17,799 nt of DNA from Thioalkalivibrio sp. (GTDB taxonomy: Bacteria > Pseudomonadota > Gammaproteobacteria > Ectothiorhodospirales > Ectothiorhodospiraceae), in the NCBI GenBank assembly GCA_003553165.1, contig PUOZ01000248.1, forward strand, positions 1-17,799. The letters are read 5' to 3'. Below are positions 1-12,173 of the stretch, piece by piece. A program made the translations under genes and the position numbers. Below the pieces are notes generated by a model that saw only the letters and a list, made by a program, of their open reading frames with translations, was not told the DNA's origin and ran no database searches. Each line of letters starts with the position of its first letter. Within the stretch, counting starts at the first letter, position 1.

Positions 1-4402
<4,402 letters not shown>

Positions 4403-4410
<8 letters not shown>

Positions 4411-5869
4411 GCCAACTGGATTCATCGAATACGAACGCCGCGACCGGCGTTACCAGCCCGCATCCGACCGCATCGTGCACTACAAGGAGTTTGTGATCCC
4501 GATGCCGGAGAGTGAAGTCCGGGAACAGGGTGCGCGGTGCATGGACTGCGGTATCCCCTATTGCCACCAGGGCTGCCCGGTCGACAACCTGATCCCCGAC
4601 TGGAACGATCTGGTGTATCAGGGCGACTGGCTGCAGGCCATCGAGTCGCTGCACTCGACGAACAACTTCCCCGAGTTCACCGGGCGGATCTGCCCGGCGC
4701 CCTGCGAGGCTGCCTGCACCCTGAACATCGATGACGTGCCGGTCACGATCAAGACCATCGAGTGTGCGATCGTCGACAAGGCCTGGGAGGAGAACTGGAT
4801 CAAACCTCAGGTTGCGCAGCGGCGCACGGGCAGGAAGATCGCCATCGTCGGCTCGGGCCCCGCCGGACTGGCCTGCGCGCAGCAACTCGCGCGTGTCGGC
4901 CATCAGGTGGCCATCTTCGAGAAGGCCAATCGCATCGGCGGCCTCCTCCGCTACGGCATCCCGGACTTCAAGCTGAGCAAGCACCTGATCGACCGGCGCA
5001 TGGCGCAAATGCGCACCGAAGGGGTGGAGTTCCACACCAACTCCCACATCGGTGCGGACATCCCCGTGTCCCGATTGCAGGAAGAATACGACGCCGTGAT
5101 CCTTGCCGGTGGCGCCGAGGCGCCGCGCGACCTGCCCGTGCCCGGCCGGGAACTCAACGGCGTTCATTTCGCGATGGACTTCCTGACCCGCAACAGCAAG
5201 CGCGTCCAGGGATTGTTCGTACCCGAGGATGAATTCATCAGTGCCGGCGACAAGCACGTGGTGGTCATCGGCGGAGGTGATACGGGCTCGGACTGCATCG
5301 GCACGTCGAACCGCCACGGCGCACGGTCGGTCACCCAGATCGAGATCCTCGACAAGCCCCCGGCAAGGGAAGACAAGGGCCTGACCTGGCCCGAGTGGCC
5401 GAACCGCCTGCGCACCTCGAGCTCCCAGGAAGAGGGCTGTGAGCGGATGTGGAACGTCGCGACCAAGGGCTTCGTGGACGACGGTCGCGGCAACGTGCGT
5501 GCACTGCGCTACGCGCTGGTACGCTGGGACCGCGACGCGCAGGGCCGCTGGCAGATGTCCGAGGTACCCGGCAGTGAGGGAGAGATGAAGGCCGACCTGG
5601 TGCTGCTGGCCATGGGGTTCGTGCATCCGGTGCATGAAGGCATGATCGCCGAGCTGCAGGGGAATGCCAACCTGGAACTCGATCCGCGCGGCAACATCAA
5701 GGGCAGCACCGAAGGCGCGAAGGCCTACCACACCAATGTCGATGGCCTGTTCACTGCCGGCGACATGCGGCGCGGCCAGTCCCTCGTGGTCTGGGCCATC
5801 CGCGAAGGCCGGCAGTGCGCCCGCGCCGTGGACGAGTGGCTGATGGGTGCCTCGGACCTGCCGCGCTGA
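4403..5869 (+). CDS. gltD: Glutamate synthase small subunit
   Basis: GOGAT beta subunit (488 aa): it oxidises NADPH through FAD and passes electrons via 4Fe-4S clusters to GltB. N-terminal cysteine clusters are visible: C46, C49, C54, C58 ([13 protein letters not shown]) and C97, C101, C105 (CPAPCEAAC). An FAD-binding GSGPAGLA motif lies at ~150-157. The second dinucleotide motif, for NADPH, is [13 protein letters not shown] at ~286-298, and the C-terminal FAD contact is [10 protein letters not shown]. The ATG at 4403 is preceded by AAGGAG (4387-4392) with a 10-base spacer. The start lies inside the end of gltB, which suggests translational coupling. The GKPTGFxEYxRRDRRY opening is of the same non-enteric lineage as the GltB here, so the two subunits were probably inherited together. 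Confidence 0.97.
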
Positions 5870-5872
5870 TCC

Positions 5873-5912
5873 GGGAGGGGGATGGGCTGCGCCTCGGCCA
5901 CCCTCCCCTTCT
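5873..5912. terminator. Possible hairpin terminator between convergent gltD and dusA
   Basis: In the 70-base gap between two convergent genes, a G-rich arm (about 5878-5886) can pair with CCCTCCCC (5901-5908), with one bulged T and a loop of about 14 bases. Only a weak T-rich stretch follows (TTCT), so it fits a bidirectional terminator by position and stem better than by U-tract. No folding energy was computed. Confidence 0.3.
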
Positions 5913-5939
5913 ACGGCCTTGCGGTGAAGCGACCTGCGC

Positions 5940-6941
5940 TCAGGCGGATCGCTGCAGACACGAACCCACCGCCCACTCGATCAGCTCTGGCCCGCAGCCC
6001 CCGCGGCGCACCTCCTCGGTGAGCACGCGGCGCCAGTGCCGCGCACCCGGCGTCCCATGGAACAGCCCCAGGACATGCCGGGTCAGGCGCACCATCGGAA
6101 TGTCCCGCGAGCACATCTCTTCCGCCAGTGCGACCAGCCCGTCGACCACCTCCGCGCGACTCGGATCCCGCTGCGCGCCGTAATAGAGGCGGTCCACCTG
6201 CGCGAGTTCGAGGGGACGGTAATAGGCCGCCCGACCCAGCATGACCCCATCGACCGCAGGCAGATGCCCGAGCCCTTCCTCGGTGCTCTGGATTCCGCCG
6301 TTCACAATGATCTCGAGTTCCGGAAACTCCTGTTTCAGCCGATGGACACGGGCGTAGTCCAGCGGTGGCACATCCCGGTTCGCTGCCGGGCTGAGACCCT
6401 TCAGCCACGCCTTCCTGGCATGGACGATGAAGGTCCGACAGCCGGCCTCGGCCACACGCTGGACGAACCGGTGCAGGTCCGCCTCCGAATCCTGGTCATC
6501 GATCCCGATCCGATGCTTCACGGTCACCGGGACCGAGACGGCTGCGGTCATCGCCTCCACGCATTCCGCCACCGTATCCGGCGTCGCCATCAGGCAGGCC
6601 CCGAAGGCACCGGACTGGACGCGCTCCGAGGGGCACCCCACGTTCAGGTTGATCTCTTGATAACCGAAGCCCGCACAGATCCGCGCCGCCTCAGCAAGCA
6701 GCGGCGGCTCGGAGCCGCCAAGCTGAGCGGCAACCGGGTGTTCCTGGGCGTCGTGACCGAGAAGATGCCGCCGGTCGCCTCGGACCACCGCGTTCGCGTG
6801 CAGCATCTCCGTGTACAGCAATGCCTCCCGGGTCAGAAGGCGATGAAAACGACGGCACCAGCGGTCGGTCCAGTCCATCATCGGCGCGACGCAGAAGCGG
6901 CGACTGAGCGCGTCCGTCGGGGGGGAGGAAAGCCTTGTCAT
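5940..6941 (-). CDS. dusA: tRNA-dihydrouridine(20/20a) synthase DusA
   Basis: Flavin-dependent enzyme that reduces uridine 20/20a in the tRNA D-loop using NADPH; cytoplasmic. The 333-residue product matches the usual DusA length of about 330. The N-terminus has the FMN-barrel motif RFCVAPMMDWTDRWCR (residues 15-30). The catalytic cysteine is C103 in NLNVGCPSERVQSGAFGACLM, whose form separates DusA from DusB and DusC. VKHRIGIDD and VNGGI phosphate-binding motifs follow. I chose the ATG at 6941 over the in-frame ATG at 6968 because CAGGATGAC precedes it at suitable spacing and because family proteins start shortly before the APMMDWTD motif. It is convergent with gltD and divergent from the radical SAM gene at 7318. 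It looks like an ordinary housekeeping gene with no functional link to the neighbouring module. Confidence 0.95.
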   Translation of the reverse strand: MTRLSSPPTDALSRRFCVAPMMDWTDRWCRRFHRLLTREALLYTEMLHANAVVRGDRRHLLGHDAQEHPVAAQLGGSEPPLLAEAARICAGFGYQEINLNVGCPSERVQSGAFGACLMATPDTVAECVEAMTAAVSVPVTVKHRIGIDDQDSEADLHRFVQRVAEAGCRTFIVHARKAWLKGLSPAANRDVPPLDYARVHRLKQEFPELEIIVNGGIQSTEEGLGHLPAVDGVMLGRAAYYRPLELAQVDRLYYGAQRDPSRAEVVDGLVALAEEMCSRDIPMVRLTRHVLGLFHGTPGARHWRRVLTEEVRRGGCGPELIEWAVGSCLQRSA

Positions 6942-7016
6942 GTCATCCTGACCTGAAGCAATACGCATTCTGCGGGTTCAACCTTCTTTTGTGGATCGGC
7001 AGCGGCCTGCGCTCCC

Positions 7017-7046
7017 GGGTGCCGAGCGTGATGCCTTCGGCAGCCC
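7017..7046. other. Stable potential hairpin in dusA/radical SAM intergenic region
   Basis: GGGTGCCGA (7017-7025) pairs with TCGGCAGCCC (7037-7046) as a 9-bp stem with one bulged G and an 11-base loop. On the plus strand it is followed by CCTTTGTG, too poor in T for a convincing terminator. It could be a structured 5' leader element for dusA on the minus strand, or fortuitous pairing in GC-rich DNA. Confidence 0.3.
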
Positions 7047-7230
7047 CTTTGTGCCAGCCGCAGGGGGAGGACCCGGAGCAGGCAAGACTGTCCGTTGACG
7101 GTAGCCGGGAACCTGTGCGGGAGCGCCCGAGATAACAAAGAACGCCGCGTTTGCCCCGAGGGAGTCTGCCACATTCGCCATCCGCCGGTGGAGGCGCGCG
7201 CGGACCTTGCGGGAAACAGCATCCATTAGA

Positions 7231-7258
7231 TTGATTTTCGGGTGCTTTTTACTACACT
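7231..7258 (+). promoter_or_regulatory. Putative sigma-70 promoter for the Tat/radical SAM gene
   Basis: TTGATT (7231-7236, 4 of 6 to TTGACA) and TACACT (7253-7258, 4 of 6 to TATAAT) are separated by 16 bases in the only clearly AT-rich stretch of this intergenic region. Transcription would start near 7265, leaving a leader of about 50 bases before the ATG at 7318. Prediction by eye only. Confidence 0.45.
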
Positions 7259-7317
7259 TACAGATGGGCATCAAGCACTTTTCCGGTAGCAGCCGGTTGT
7301 TCCCGGGGGTTTCTACC

Positions 7318-8376
7318 ATGGCACTGACGCGCAGAACCTTTCTCAAACAGGTGGCCCTGGCCGGGAGTGCCGCCTATCTCGGTGCGTGTTCGCGGACAAC
7401 CACTGCCGAGCACCCACCGGGCTCCTGGCAGCCCGCGTACGCAGGCTTGCACGCCGAGGGCAGACTCGCTGAACGGGCCGAGGAGGCCTACCGTCTGTTC
7501 GAGCGCTGCGAGCTGTGCCCGCGCCGATGCCGGGTCAATCGCAGAGCTGGACAGATGGGTTTCTGCAACGCCTCGGACCGGGTCAAGGTCCACAGCCACC
7601 AGCCGCATTTCGGCGAGGAACTGCCTTTGGTCGGGCGCCGCGGCTCAGGCACGATTTTCTTCTCCAACTGCAACCTTCGCTGCGTGTTCTGCCAGAACTG
7701 GCCGATCGCACATTCGGGACTCGGCCGCGAGGTCAGTGACGCCGCTCTCGCAGACATGATGCTGGACCTGCAGGAACGCGGCTGCCATAACATCAACGTC
7801 GTCACACCCACCCACGTGATGCCGAACATCGTCAACGCCGTTCTCATCGCCGTGGAAAAGGGGCTCAGGCTGCCCATCTGCTACAACACGGGCGGTTACG
7901 AGCTGGTCGAGAACATCAGGCTCCTCGACGGCATCGTGGATATCTACCTCCCCGATCTCAAATTCATGGACGGCGCCGAATCGGCGCTCTACGCAACCGC
8001 CGGTGCACGCGATTATCCGGAGATGGCCCAGCAGGCGATCCTGGAAATGCATCGGCAGGTCGGCCGGGTCGTCACCGACGATCGCGGCGTGGCGCTGCGC
8101 GGGCTGATGGTTCGTCATCTCGTGATGCCCAACCGGGTCGCCGGTTCCCGGGAATTCATCGACTGGATCGCGACGAATCTTCCCAAGGATACCTATGTGA
8201 ACATCATGGCGCAGTATCGCGTGGAACACCGCGCCTTCGAATACGAACCGATCGCCCGCGCCATCACCTCGCAGGAATTCCTGGAGGCCATGGACTGGGC
8301 CCGTGCCGCGGGCCTGAGCAATCTCGACGAGCGTTCGCTGTCCCAGGCCGAGGTACACCGTCGCCGGCTGATGTGA
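7318..8376 (+). CDS. COG1313/PflX-like radical SAM protein with Tat lipoprotein signal
   Basis: A 352-residue protein. Residues 1-30 form a textbook Tat leader: TRRTFLK (4-10), a weakly hydrophobic Ala/Gly-rich stretch, then the lipobox LGAC with C24 followed by Ser. It is therefore predicted to be exported folded and lipid-anchored, probably to the outer membrane. The mature part has the N-terminal four-cysteine motif of COG1313 (C64, C67, C71, C83; CELCPRRC), then the radical SAM 4Fe-4S motif C118-x3-C122-x2-C125 (CNLRCVFCQNW) and VTPTHVMPNIV and YLPDLKF motifs. The family is annotated as PflA-like but has no proven pyruvate formate-lyase role. The ATG at 7318 places the Tat motif at the normal distance; longer in-frame starts would bury it. 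The ribosome site is weak (GGGGG). It ends one base from the oppositely oriented radical SAM gene. Substrate unknown. Confidence 0.9.
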   Translation: MALTRRTFLKQVALAGSAAYLGACSRTTTAEHPPGSWQPAYAGLHAEGRLAERAEEAYRLFERCELCPRRCRVNRRAGQMGFCNASDRVKVHSHQPHFGEELPLVGRRGSGTIFFSNCNLRCVFCQNWPIAHSGLGREVSDAALADMMLDLQERGCHNINVVTPTHVMPNIVNAVLIAVEKGLRLPICYNTGGYELVENIRLLDGIVDIYLPDLKFMDGAESALYATAGARDYPEMAQQAILEMHRQVGRVVTDDRGVALRGLMVRHLVMPNRVAGSREFIDWIATNLPKDTYVNIMAQYRVEHRAFEYEPIARAITSQEFLEAMDWARAAGLSNLDERSLSQAEVHRRRLM

Positions 8377-8377
8377 T

Positions 8378-9535
8378 TCACGCCCAGCGGCCGGGAATGG
8401 CTTCCCCGCAATGCGCACACCGGTCTGCGCTGAGATGCATCTCGTTGATGATGAACCCGACGCGCCCGATCACGATCTCCCCGCAATTCGGGCAGTAGGT
8501 GTTCTCGCCCGCATGACCGGTGACCCTGGAGACGTAGACATATCGCAGCCCTTCCTCCAGCGCCGTCTCCCTCGCCCTGTCGAGCGAGGAGACGGGCGTC
8601 TGCGGCAGGTTGGCAAGCCGGTACAGTGGATAGAAGCGGGCAAAATGCAGCGGGACATCCGCTCCGAGTTCGTCCCTGATCCAGGCGCACATGCGCCGGA
8701 TACTGCCGATGTCATCATTCAGGGTCGGTATCAGGATGTTCGTGATTTCCAGGTGCACCCCGGCCCGTTTCAGCAACTGCAGGGACTCCAGCACCGGGGC
8801 CAGTTCTCCGCCACAGACATCCCTGTAGAACGCGGCGTCGAATCCCTTCAGGTCGACATTCGCCGCATCGATCCTGGCGGCCAGTTCCTTCAGTGGAGCG
8901 GGCTGGATATAGCCGGCCGTATGCAGCAGGTTGAATAGACCCGCGCCCCGAGCCAATTCCGCCGTTTCGAACATGTATTCGTAGAACACGACCGGCTCGC
9001 CGAAGGCGTAGCTGACCGACTTCAGATTGGCCGCCGTGGCGTGGTCGATGACGGTGGCGGGCGGCATGTCATACGCATGCACCTCGTGCGGATCGACCAG
9101 TGCCATGTCCCATACCTCGCAGAACTTGCAGGCGAGGTTGCACCCGGCGGTCGAGACGGAAAGCGTTCTGCTGGAGGGCAAGACGTGAAAGAACGGCAGG
9201 CGTTCGACGGGGTCCTCCTGGACCAGAACCGGATTGCCGTACGCGAGCGTCTGACCGATTCCACCCTGGTTGCTGCGCACACGGCAACGCGCTGTTTCGC
9301 CGGGTTCCAGCGCGCACTCCCAGGGACACAGCTCACAGTGGACCCGGCCCCCGGCCCCTTCCCTGAACCATCTTCCGGGTCTGGGCCGAACCAGGCCCCT
9401 TGGGGCAGGGCTCGCCTGTGTGCGCATCGCCCGCCCTCCGACGCCCGCAAGGCACAATGCACACAATCCGCCGAAACCGGCTTTCAACAGTTTCCTCTTG
9501 GCCAGATCCCGTCCAGTAGCAGCGTTACTGTCCAT
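8378..9535 (-). CDS. amrS: AmmeMemoRadiSam-family radical SAM enzyme with KR-type Tat-like leader
   Basis: A 385-residue protein of the family that usually accompanies Memo and AMMECR1 proteins. Features in order: a leader with AKRKLLKAG (12-20) and a Gly/Ala/Leu/Cys-rich hydrophobic stretch (19-34), resembling a Tat signal with Lys-Arg in place of the twin Arg; an N-terminal cysteine motif C67, C70, C74, C84 (CELCPWEC); the radical SAM motif C132-x3-C136-x2-C139 (CNLACKFCEVW); FGEPVVFYEY and AANVDLKGF motifs; and a C-terminal rubredoxin-like knuckle C348/C351 and C373/C376. Family members normally read CQNW, here CEVW. The ATG at 9535 has GGAGG 4 bases upstream on its strand and overlaps the end of the upstream membrane-protein gene by 11 bases, so the two are probably co-translated. 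No Memo or AMMECR1 gene is in the window. Family assignment is firm, leader function is inferred, substrate is unknown. Confidence 0.9.
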   Translation of the reverse strand: MDSNAATGRDLAKRKLLKAGFGGLCALCLAGVGGRAMRTQASPAPRGLVRPRPGRWFREGAGGRVHCELCPWECALEPGETARCRVRSNQGGIGQTLAYGNPVLVQEDPVERLPFFHVLPSSRTLSVSTAGCNLACKFCEVWDMALVDPHEVHAYDMPPATVIDHATAANLKSVSYAFGEPVVFYEYMFETAELARGAGLFNLLHTAGYIQPAPLKELAARIDAANVDLKGFDAAFYRDVCGGELAPVLESLQLLKRAGVHLEITNILIPTLNDDIGSIRRMCAWIRDELGADVPLHFARFYPLYRLANLPQTPVSSLDRARETALEEGLRYVYVSRVTGHAGENTYCPNCGEIVIGRVGFIINEMHLSADRCAHCGEAIPGRWA

Positions 9536-11966
9536 GGGGCCTCCGGGATACCATCAGTACTGCAAACGCCGTCGCGTTGACCGTTGCCGCCAGCAGGCAA
9601 CAGGCCACAATTCCAATGATAGGCGCGACAATGGCACTTGCCAAGGCGGCCCCAACACAGGCCCCGAGCAACTCCACCCCATACACCATGCCCGCCGATT
9701 TCTCCGCGCGACGATTCATGGATCTGAAGGCTTCGGCCGCCAAAGGGAAATCCAGGCCGTTCAGCAAACCGGAAACAAAGGTCAGCAGCGAAAACAGCAG
9801 GAACACCATCGTCGCCGACTCCATGGCCGCCGAGTGGGGAAGCGCGACGGCGATCAAGCCGGCAAGGATGGCAATCGACAGCTGGACCCCGGCGAGGATG
9901 TCCGTATTGGCCTTGTCCTTCACGAACCGGTTGGTCAGTGCCGTACCCGTCGCCAGGCCGGCCATGAAGATCGCCACGATCAGACCCACCATTTCGTAGA
10001 TGAACCCGTAGATGCTCTGAAACGAGAACAGCAGCGCAATCTGCAGGGCCATGGTGGAAAGACCGGTGGTGAACACGGCAAGAACCACCGCAAAATGCCG
10101 GTCCGGGCGCGTGCGCCGGATGCTTCCCAGCATCCGAAGGAAAAGCGACAGGGCGATGACGGCGGCGACTGCCGGAAGAACCCACCATCGCTCTACGTGC
10201 AGCAACCGCTTCAGGGTCTCGGCATGACCCGCCCGGGTCAGGTCGCCCCAGAACATCAGCGTATAGAAGTACCCGATGGGCTTGAAATCGGAATTGATGA
10301 AAAACCGGGCGTTGACCGGCGGTAGCTCCCCCTCGCCCGCCTGTTGCTCGGCAACTGAGGCGACGCGGAACGGGGCTGACGGAGGTGCCGCCAGATGCGC
10401 ATCGGCCGTGCGCCCGTGGTTGCGGAGAATCCAGTTGACCCGGCGCAACTGCGATTCCTCCAGGAGGAGGTGAAAGTGGTGGCGGGAAAAGGCCTCGGTG
10501 TCGATGCCACGCGCCAGGAAACGCCGTTGCAGCAGCGCCGGATCGGTGGAGATCTGATCCACGGCATCGGAGGCGAAATAGATCAGGAAGTGCTCGCCCA
10601 CCGGCAGTACCGTGGCGAAGGCGCTGCCCAGCGTATGGTGGATGGTCGCGTTACGGTTGGCCACGGCCGTTCCGCGCAGACCCGCCGTGGAAACGGCGCC
10701 GATGACGAGTACGCCGTCGGGATTGAGCAGCCTGCGTACCTGTTCGAAAAACTCCCGGGTGTAATAGCGGTTCAGGACGGCGGTGGCGGGATCGGGAACA
10801 TCCACGATCACCATGTCGTAATGTTGTTCCGCCCCCTTGACGAAGACGCGCCCGTCGGCGTGAACGAGCCGGACGCGCGGTTCCTGCAGCGCCGCCAGCG
10901 TGGCCTCCGAGGCATGAGCCCGAGCGGTCCTGGTCAGCACCTCATCCAGTTCCACGTAATCGACCCGTTCCACCGGGTGCTGGATGATGGCCCCCAGGGT
11001 GCCACGCAAGCCACCGCCAATCAGCAGCACCCTCTTCGGGTCGGCGTGCTGGGTCATGGCGAAGTGCGCGAATACAGCTGCCTCCTGTTCCTCGAAATGG
11101 GGAACCGCGGTGTCGTGTCCTGCGGCGGCAAACATCAGGTGGCCGCTGCGAAAGAAGCTGAACTGGTCGTCGCGGCGCGCGATGGCAATGTTTCCGTATT
11201 TCGACTGGTGCGTCGCGACGAGTTCATGATCCGGGGCCAGATGTCGCCACTGGATGCCATGAGCCCAGTCGTCGACCTGACCGAGAAACACGAGCGAGCC
11301 GCCGCCCGCGATCAACAGCCCCGTAAGGACGGCCCGGGTCCTGCCCCGTACCTGCTCCGCGAATCCGGCGACCCTGCGGCCGGTCCACAACACCGCCGCC
11401 CCCATCAGCATGCCGGCAAGCACCACCGACTGGAACGAGTTGAGGTGATGCACCATGACCAGCGTGAAGACGATCCCCCCGAAGATATTGCCCAGAGCTT
11501 CGCCGATGTAGGTCTTGCCCGCACCGGAGGTGTCCTCGGCCCTGTCGCTTTGCCGCCAGAGCTTGGCCAACAGCACGAACTGCATCCCGATCAGGATGCA
11601 GGCCGGCGCCATAACGGCAAAACTGGCAACGAAGATGTCCGGCAGGGACAGATATGCCCCCGGAACCACGTCAAAAAATCCCCGCAGACTGCGGATGAGC
11701 AGAACCGTGCCCGCCAGCAGCGGCAACAAGGCCGCGGCGTTCAGCATCAGGACGACCAGCACCCCTCTCGTCCGTTCAGCGACGAACGCGCCAAGCCCGC
11801 TTCCGACGCCAACCCAGGCCATCCATGCGGAGAGGATAATGCCGATCGACAGTTCATTGCCGTGGAACACCATCAGCAGTTCGCGCAGCAACACCACCTG
11901 CGCGATCTGGGAAACCATTCCCAGCATCAGGACCGAGAAGAATGGCGCGGGGAATCTGCGCATCAT
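9525..11966 (-). CDS. Polytopic membrane protein with central spermidine-synthase-like domain
   Basis: An 813-residue product. By eye about seven membrane segments (near 9-27, 40-62, 68-91, 110-133, 155-173, 178-195, 212-230) precede a soluble domain (~235-590), and about seven follow it (near 594-611, 625-650, 658-677, 690-709, 718-742, 758-782, 784-806). The soluble part is a polyamine-synthase-type SAM/dcSAM fold: [11 protein letters not shown] (315-324), YVELDEVL (D341), HADGRVF (D371) and VIVDVPDP (D389, D392). The GGGDGG motif of true spermidine synthases reads GGGLRG, so a dcSAM-contacting Asp is absent. Basic residues cluster in loops 136-152, 197-211, 611-623, 680-686, 747-756 and at the C-terminus, which by the positive-inside rule puts the catalytic domain in the periplasm. 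The start at 11966 is the first of two adjacent ATGs just before the first membrane segment; no strong ribosome site is seen. It overlaps amrS by 11 bases. Confidence 0.88.
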   Translation of the reverse strand: MMRRFPAPFFSVLMLGMVSQIAQVVLLRELLMVFHGNELSIGIILSAWMAWVGVGSGLGAFVAERTRGVLVVLMLNAAALLPLLAGTVLLIRSLRGFFDVVPGAYLSLPDIFVASFAVMAPACILIGMQFVLLAKLWRQSDRAEDTSGAGKTYIGEALGNIFGGIVFTLVMVHHLNSFQSVVLAGMLMGAAVLWTGRRVAGFAEQVRGRTRAVLTGLLIAGGGSLVFLGQVDDWAHGIQWRHLAPDHELVATHQSKYGNIAIARRDDQFSFFRSGHLMFAAAGHDTAVPHFEEQEAAVFAHFAMTQHADPKRVLLIGGGLRGTLGAIIQHPVERVDYVELDEVLTRTARAHASEATLAALQEPRVRLVHADGRVFVKGAEQHYDMVIVDVPDPATAVLNRYYTREFFEQVRRLLNPDGVLVIGAVSTAGLRGTAVANRNATIHHTLGSAFATVLPVGEHFLIYFASDAVDQISTDPALLQRRFLARGIDTEAFSRHHFHLLLEESQLRRVNWILRNHGRTADAHLAAPPSAPFRVASVAEQQAGEGELPPVNARFFINSDFKPIGYFYTLMFWGDLTRAGHAETLKRLLHVERWWVLPAVAAVIALSLFLRMLGSIRRTRPDRHFAVVLAVFTTGLSTMALQIALLFSFQSIYGFIYEMVGLIVAIFMAGLATGTALTNRFVKDKANTDILAGVQLSIAILAGLIAVALPHSAAMESATMVFLLFSLLTFVSGLLNGLDFPLAAEAFRSMNRRAEKSAGMVYGVELLGACVGAALASAIVAPIIGIVACCLLAATVNATAFAVLMVSRRPHGQ

Positions 11967-12173
11967 CGCCGCCGAGAGTGGAGTCGAAGCCCCTTGAGCA
12001 TGGCTCAGGCACCGGCATCCCGCCACCCGCGGAGCATGGAGCGCCCGACGCGCTCCCGTAGTGCCCTCCCGCATCCGCCCCCCCCTTCCGGCGATGGGCG
12101 CGGTATCCTTCGCAGGTGCGATGCGTTTTCCGAGTGCGCACCCCGGAACCAAAACGCCTGCCCGGAGGTTGCT
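11967..12173. promoter_or_regulatory. Divergent intergenic region between membrane protein gene and sthA
   Basis: A 207-base GC-rich gap holding the promoters for two opposite transcription units. I could not pick convincing -35/-10 hexamers in either direction. The only clear signal is the sthA ribosome site GGAGG at 12164-12168. Confidence 0.35.

Larger units (their letters stand above)
6942..7317. other. Divergent intergenic region, about 376 bases
   Basis: Non-coding stretch between the starts of dusA and the Tat/radical SAM gene. It is GC-rich on the dusA side and becomes AT-rich near 7225-7265, where a sigma-70-like promoter faces the radical SAM gene. It holds a strong potential hairpin at 7017-7046 and a short inverted repeat CCGTTGACGG near 7089-7098. 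I see no conserved small protein with a ribosome site, no tRNA, and no riboswitch I can recognise. Confidence 0.6.

Noticed and set aside
6942..6968. Upstream ATG of dusA at 6968
   Set aside because: It adds nine residues not typical of the family and has a poorer ribosome site than the ATG at 6941.
7017..7140. Riboswitch or 6S-like RNA in the dusA/radical SAM gap
   Set aside because: I compared it by eye with cobalamin, SAM and 6S RNA signatures and found no conserved core. Only generic hairpins are present.
7207..7317. Earlier in-frame starts for the Tat/radical SAM protein
   Set aside because: They would place 37 residues before the RR motif and overlap the predicted promoter; the Tat motif fixes the start at 7318.
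7318..8376. Pyruvate formate-lyase activating enzyme (PflA) function
   Set aside because: The cluster motif is shared, but the N-terminal cysteine motif, the Tat leader and the absence of any formate-lyase gene argue against a PflA assignment.
10395..12173. Upstream in-frame extension of sthA (total 1059 codons open)
   Set aside because: It is antisense to the spermidine-synthase-like gene. SthA family length and GGAGG place the start at 12174 or 12180.
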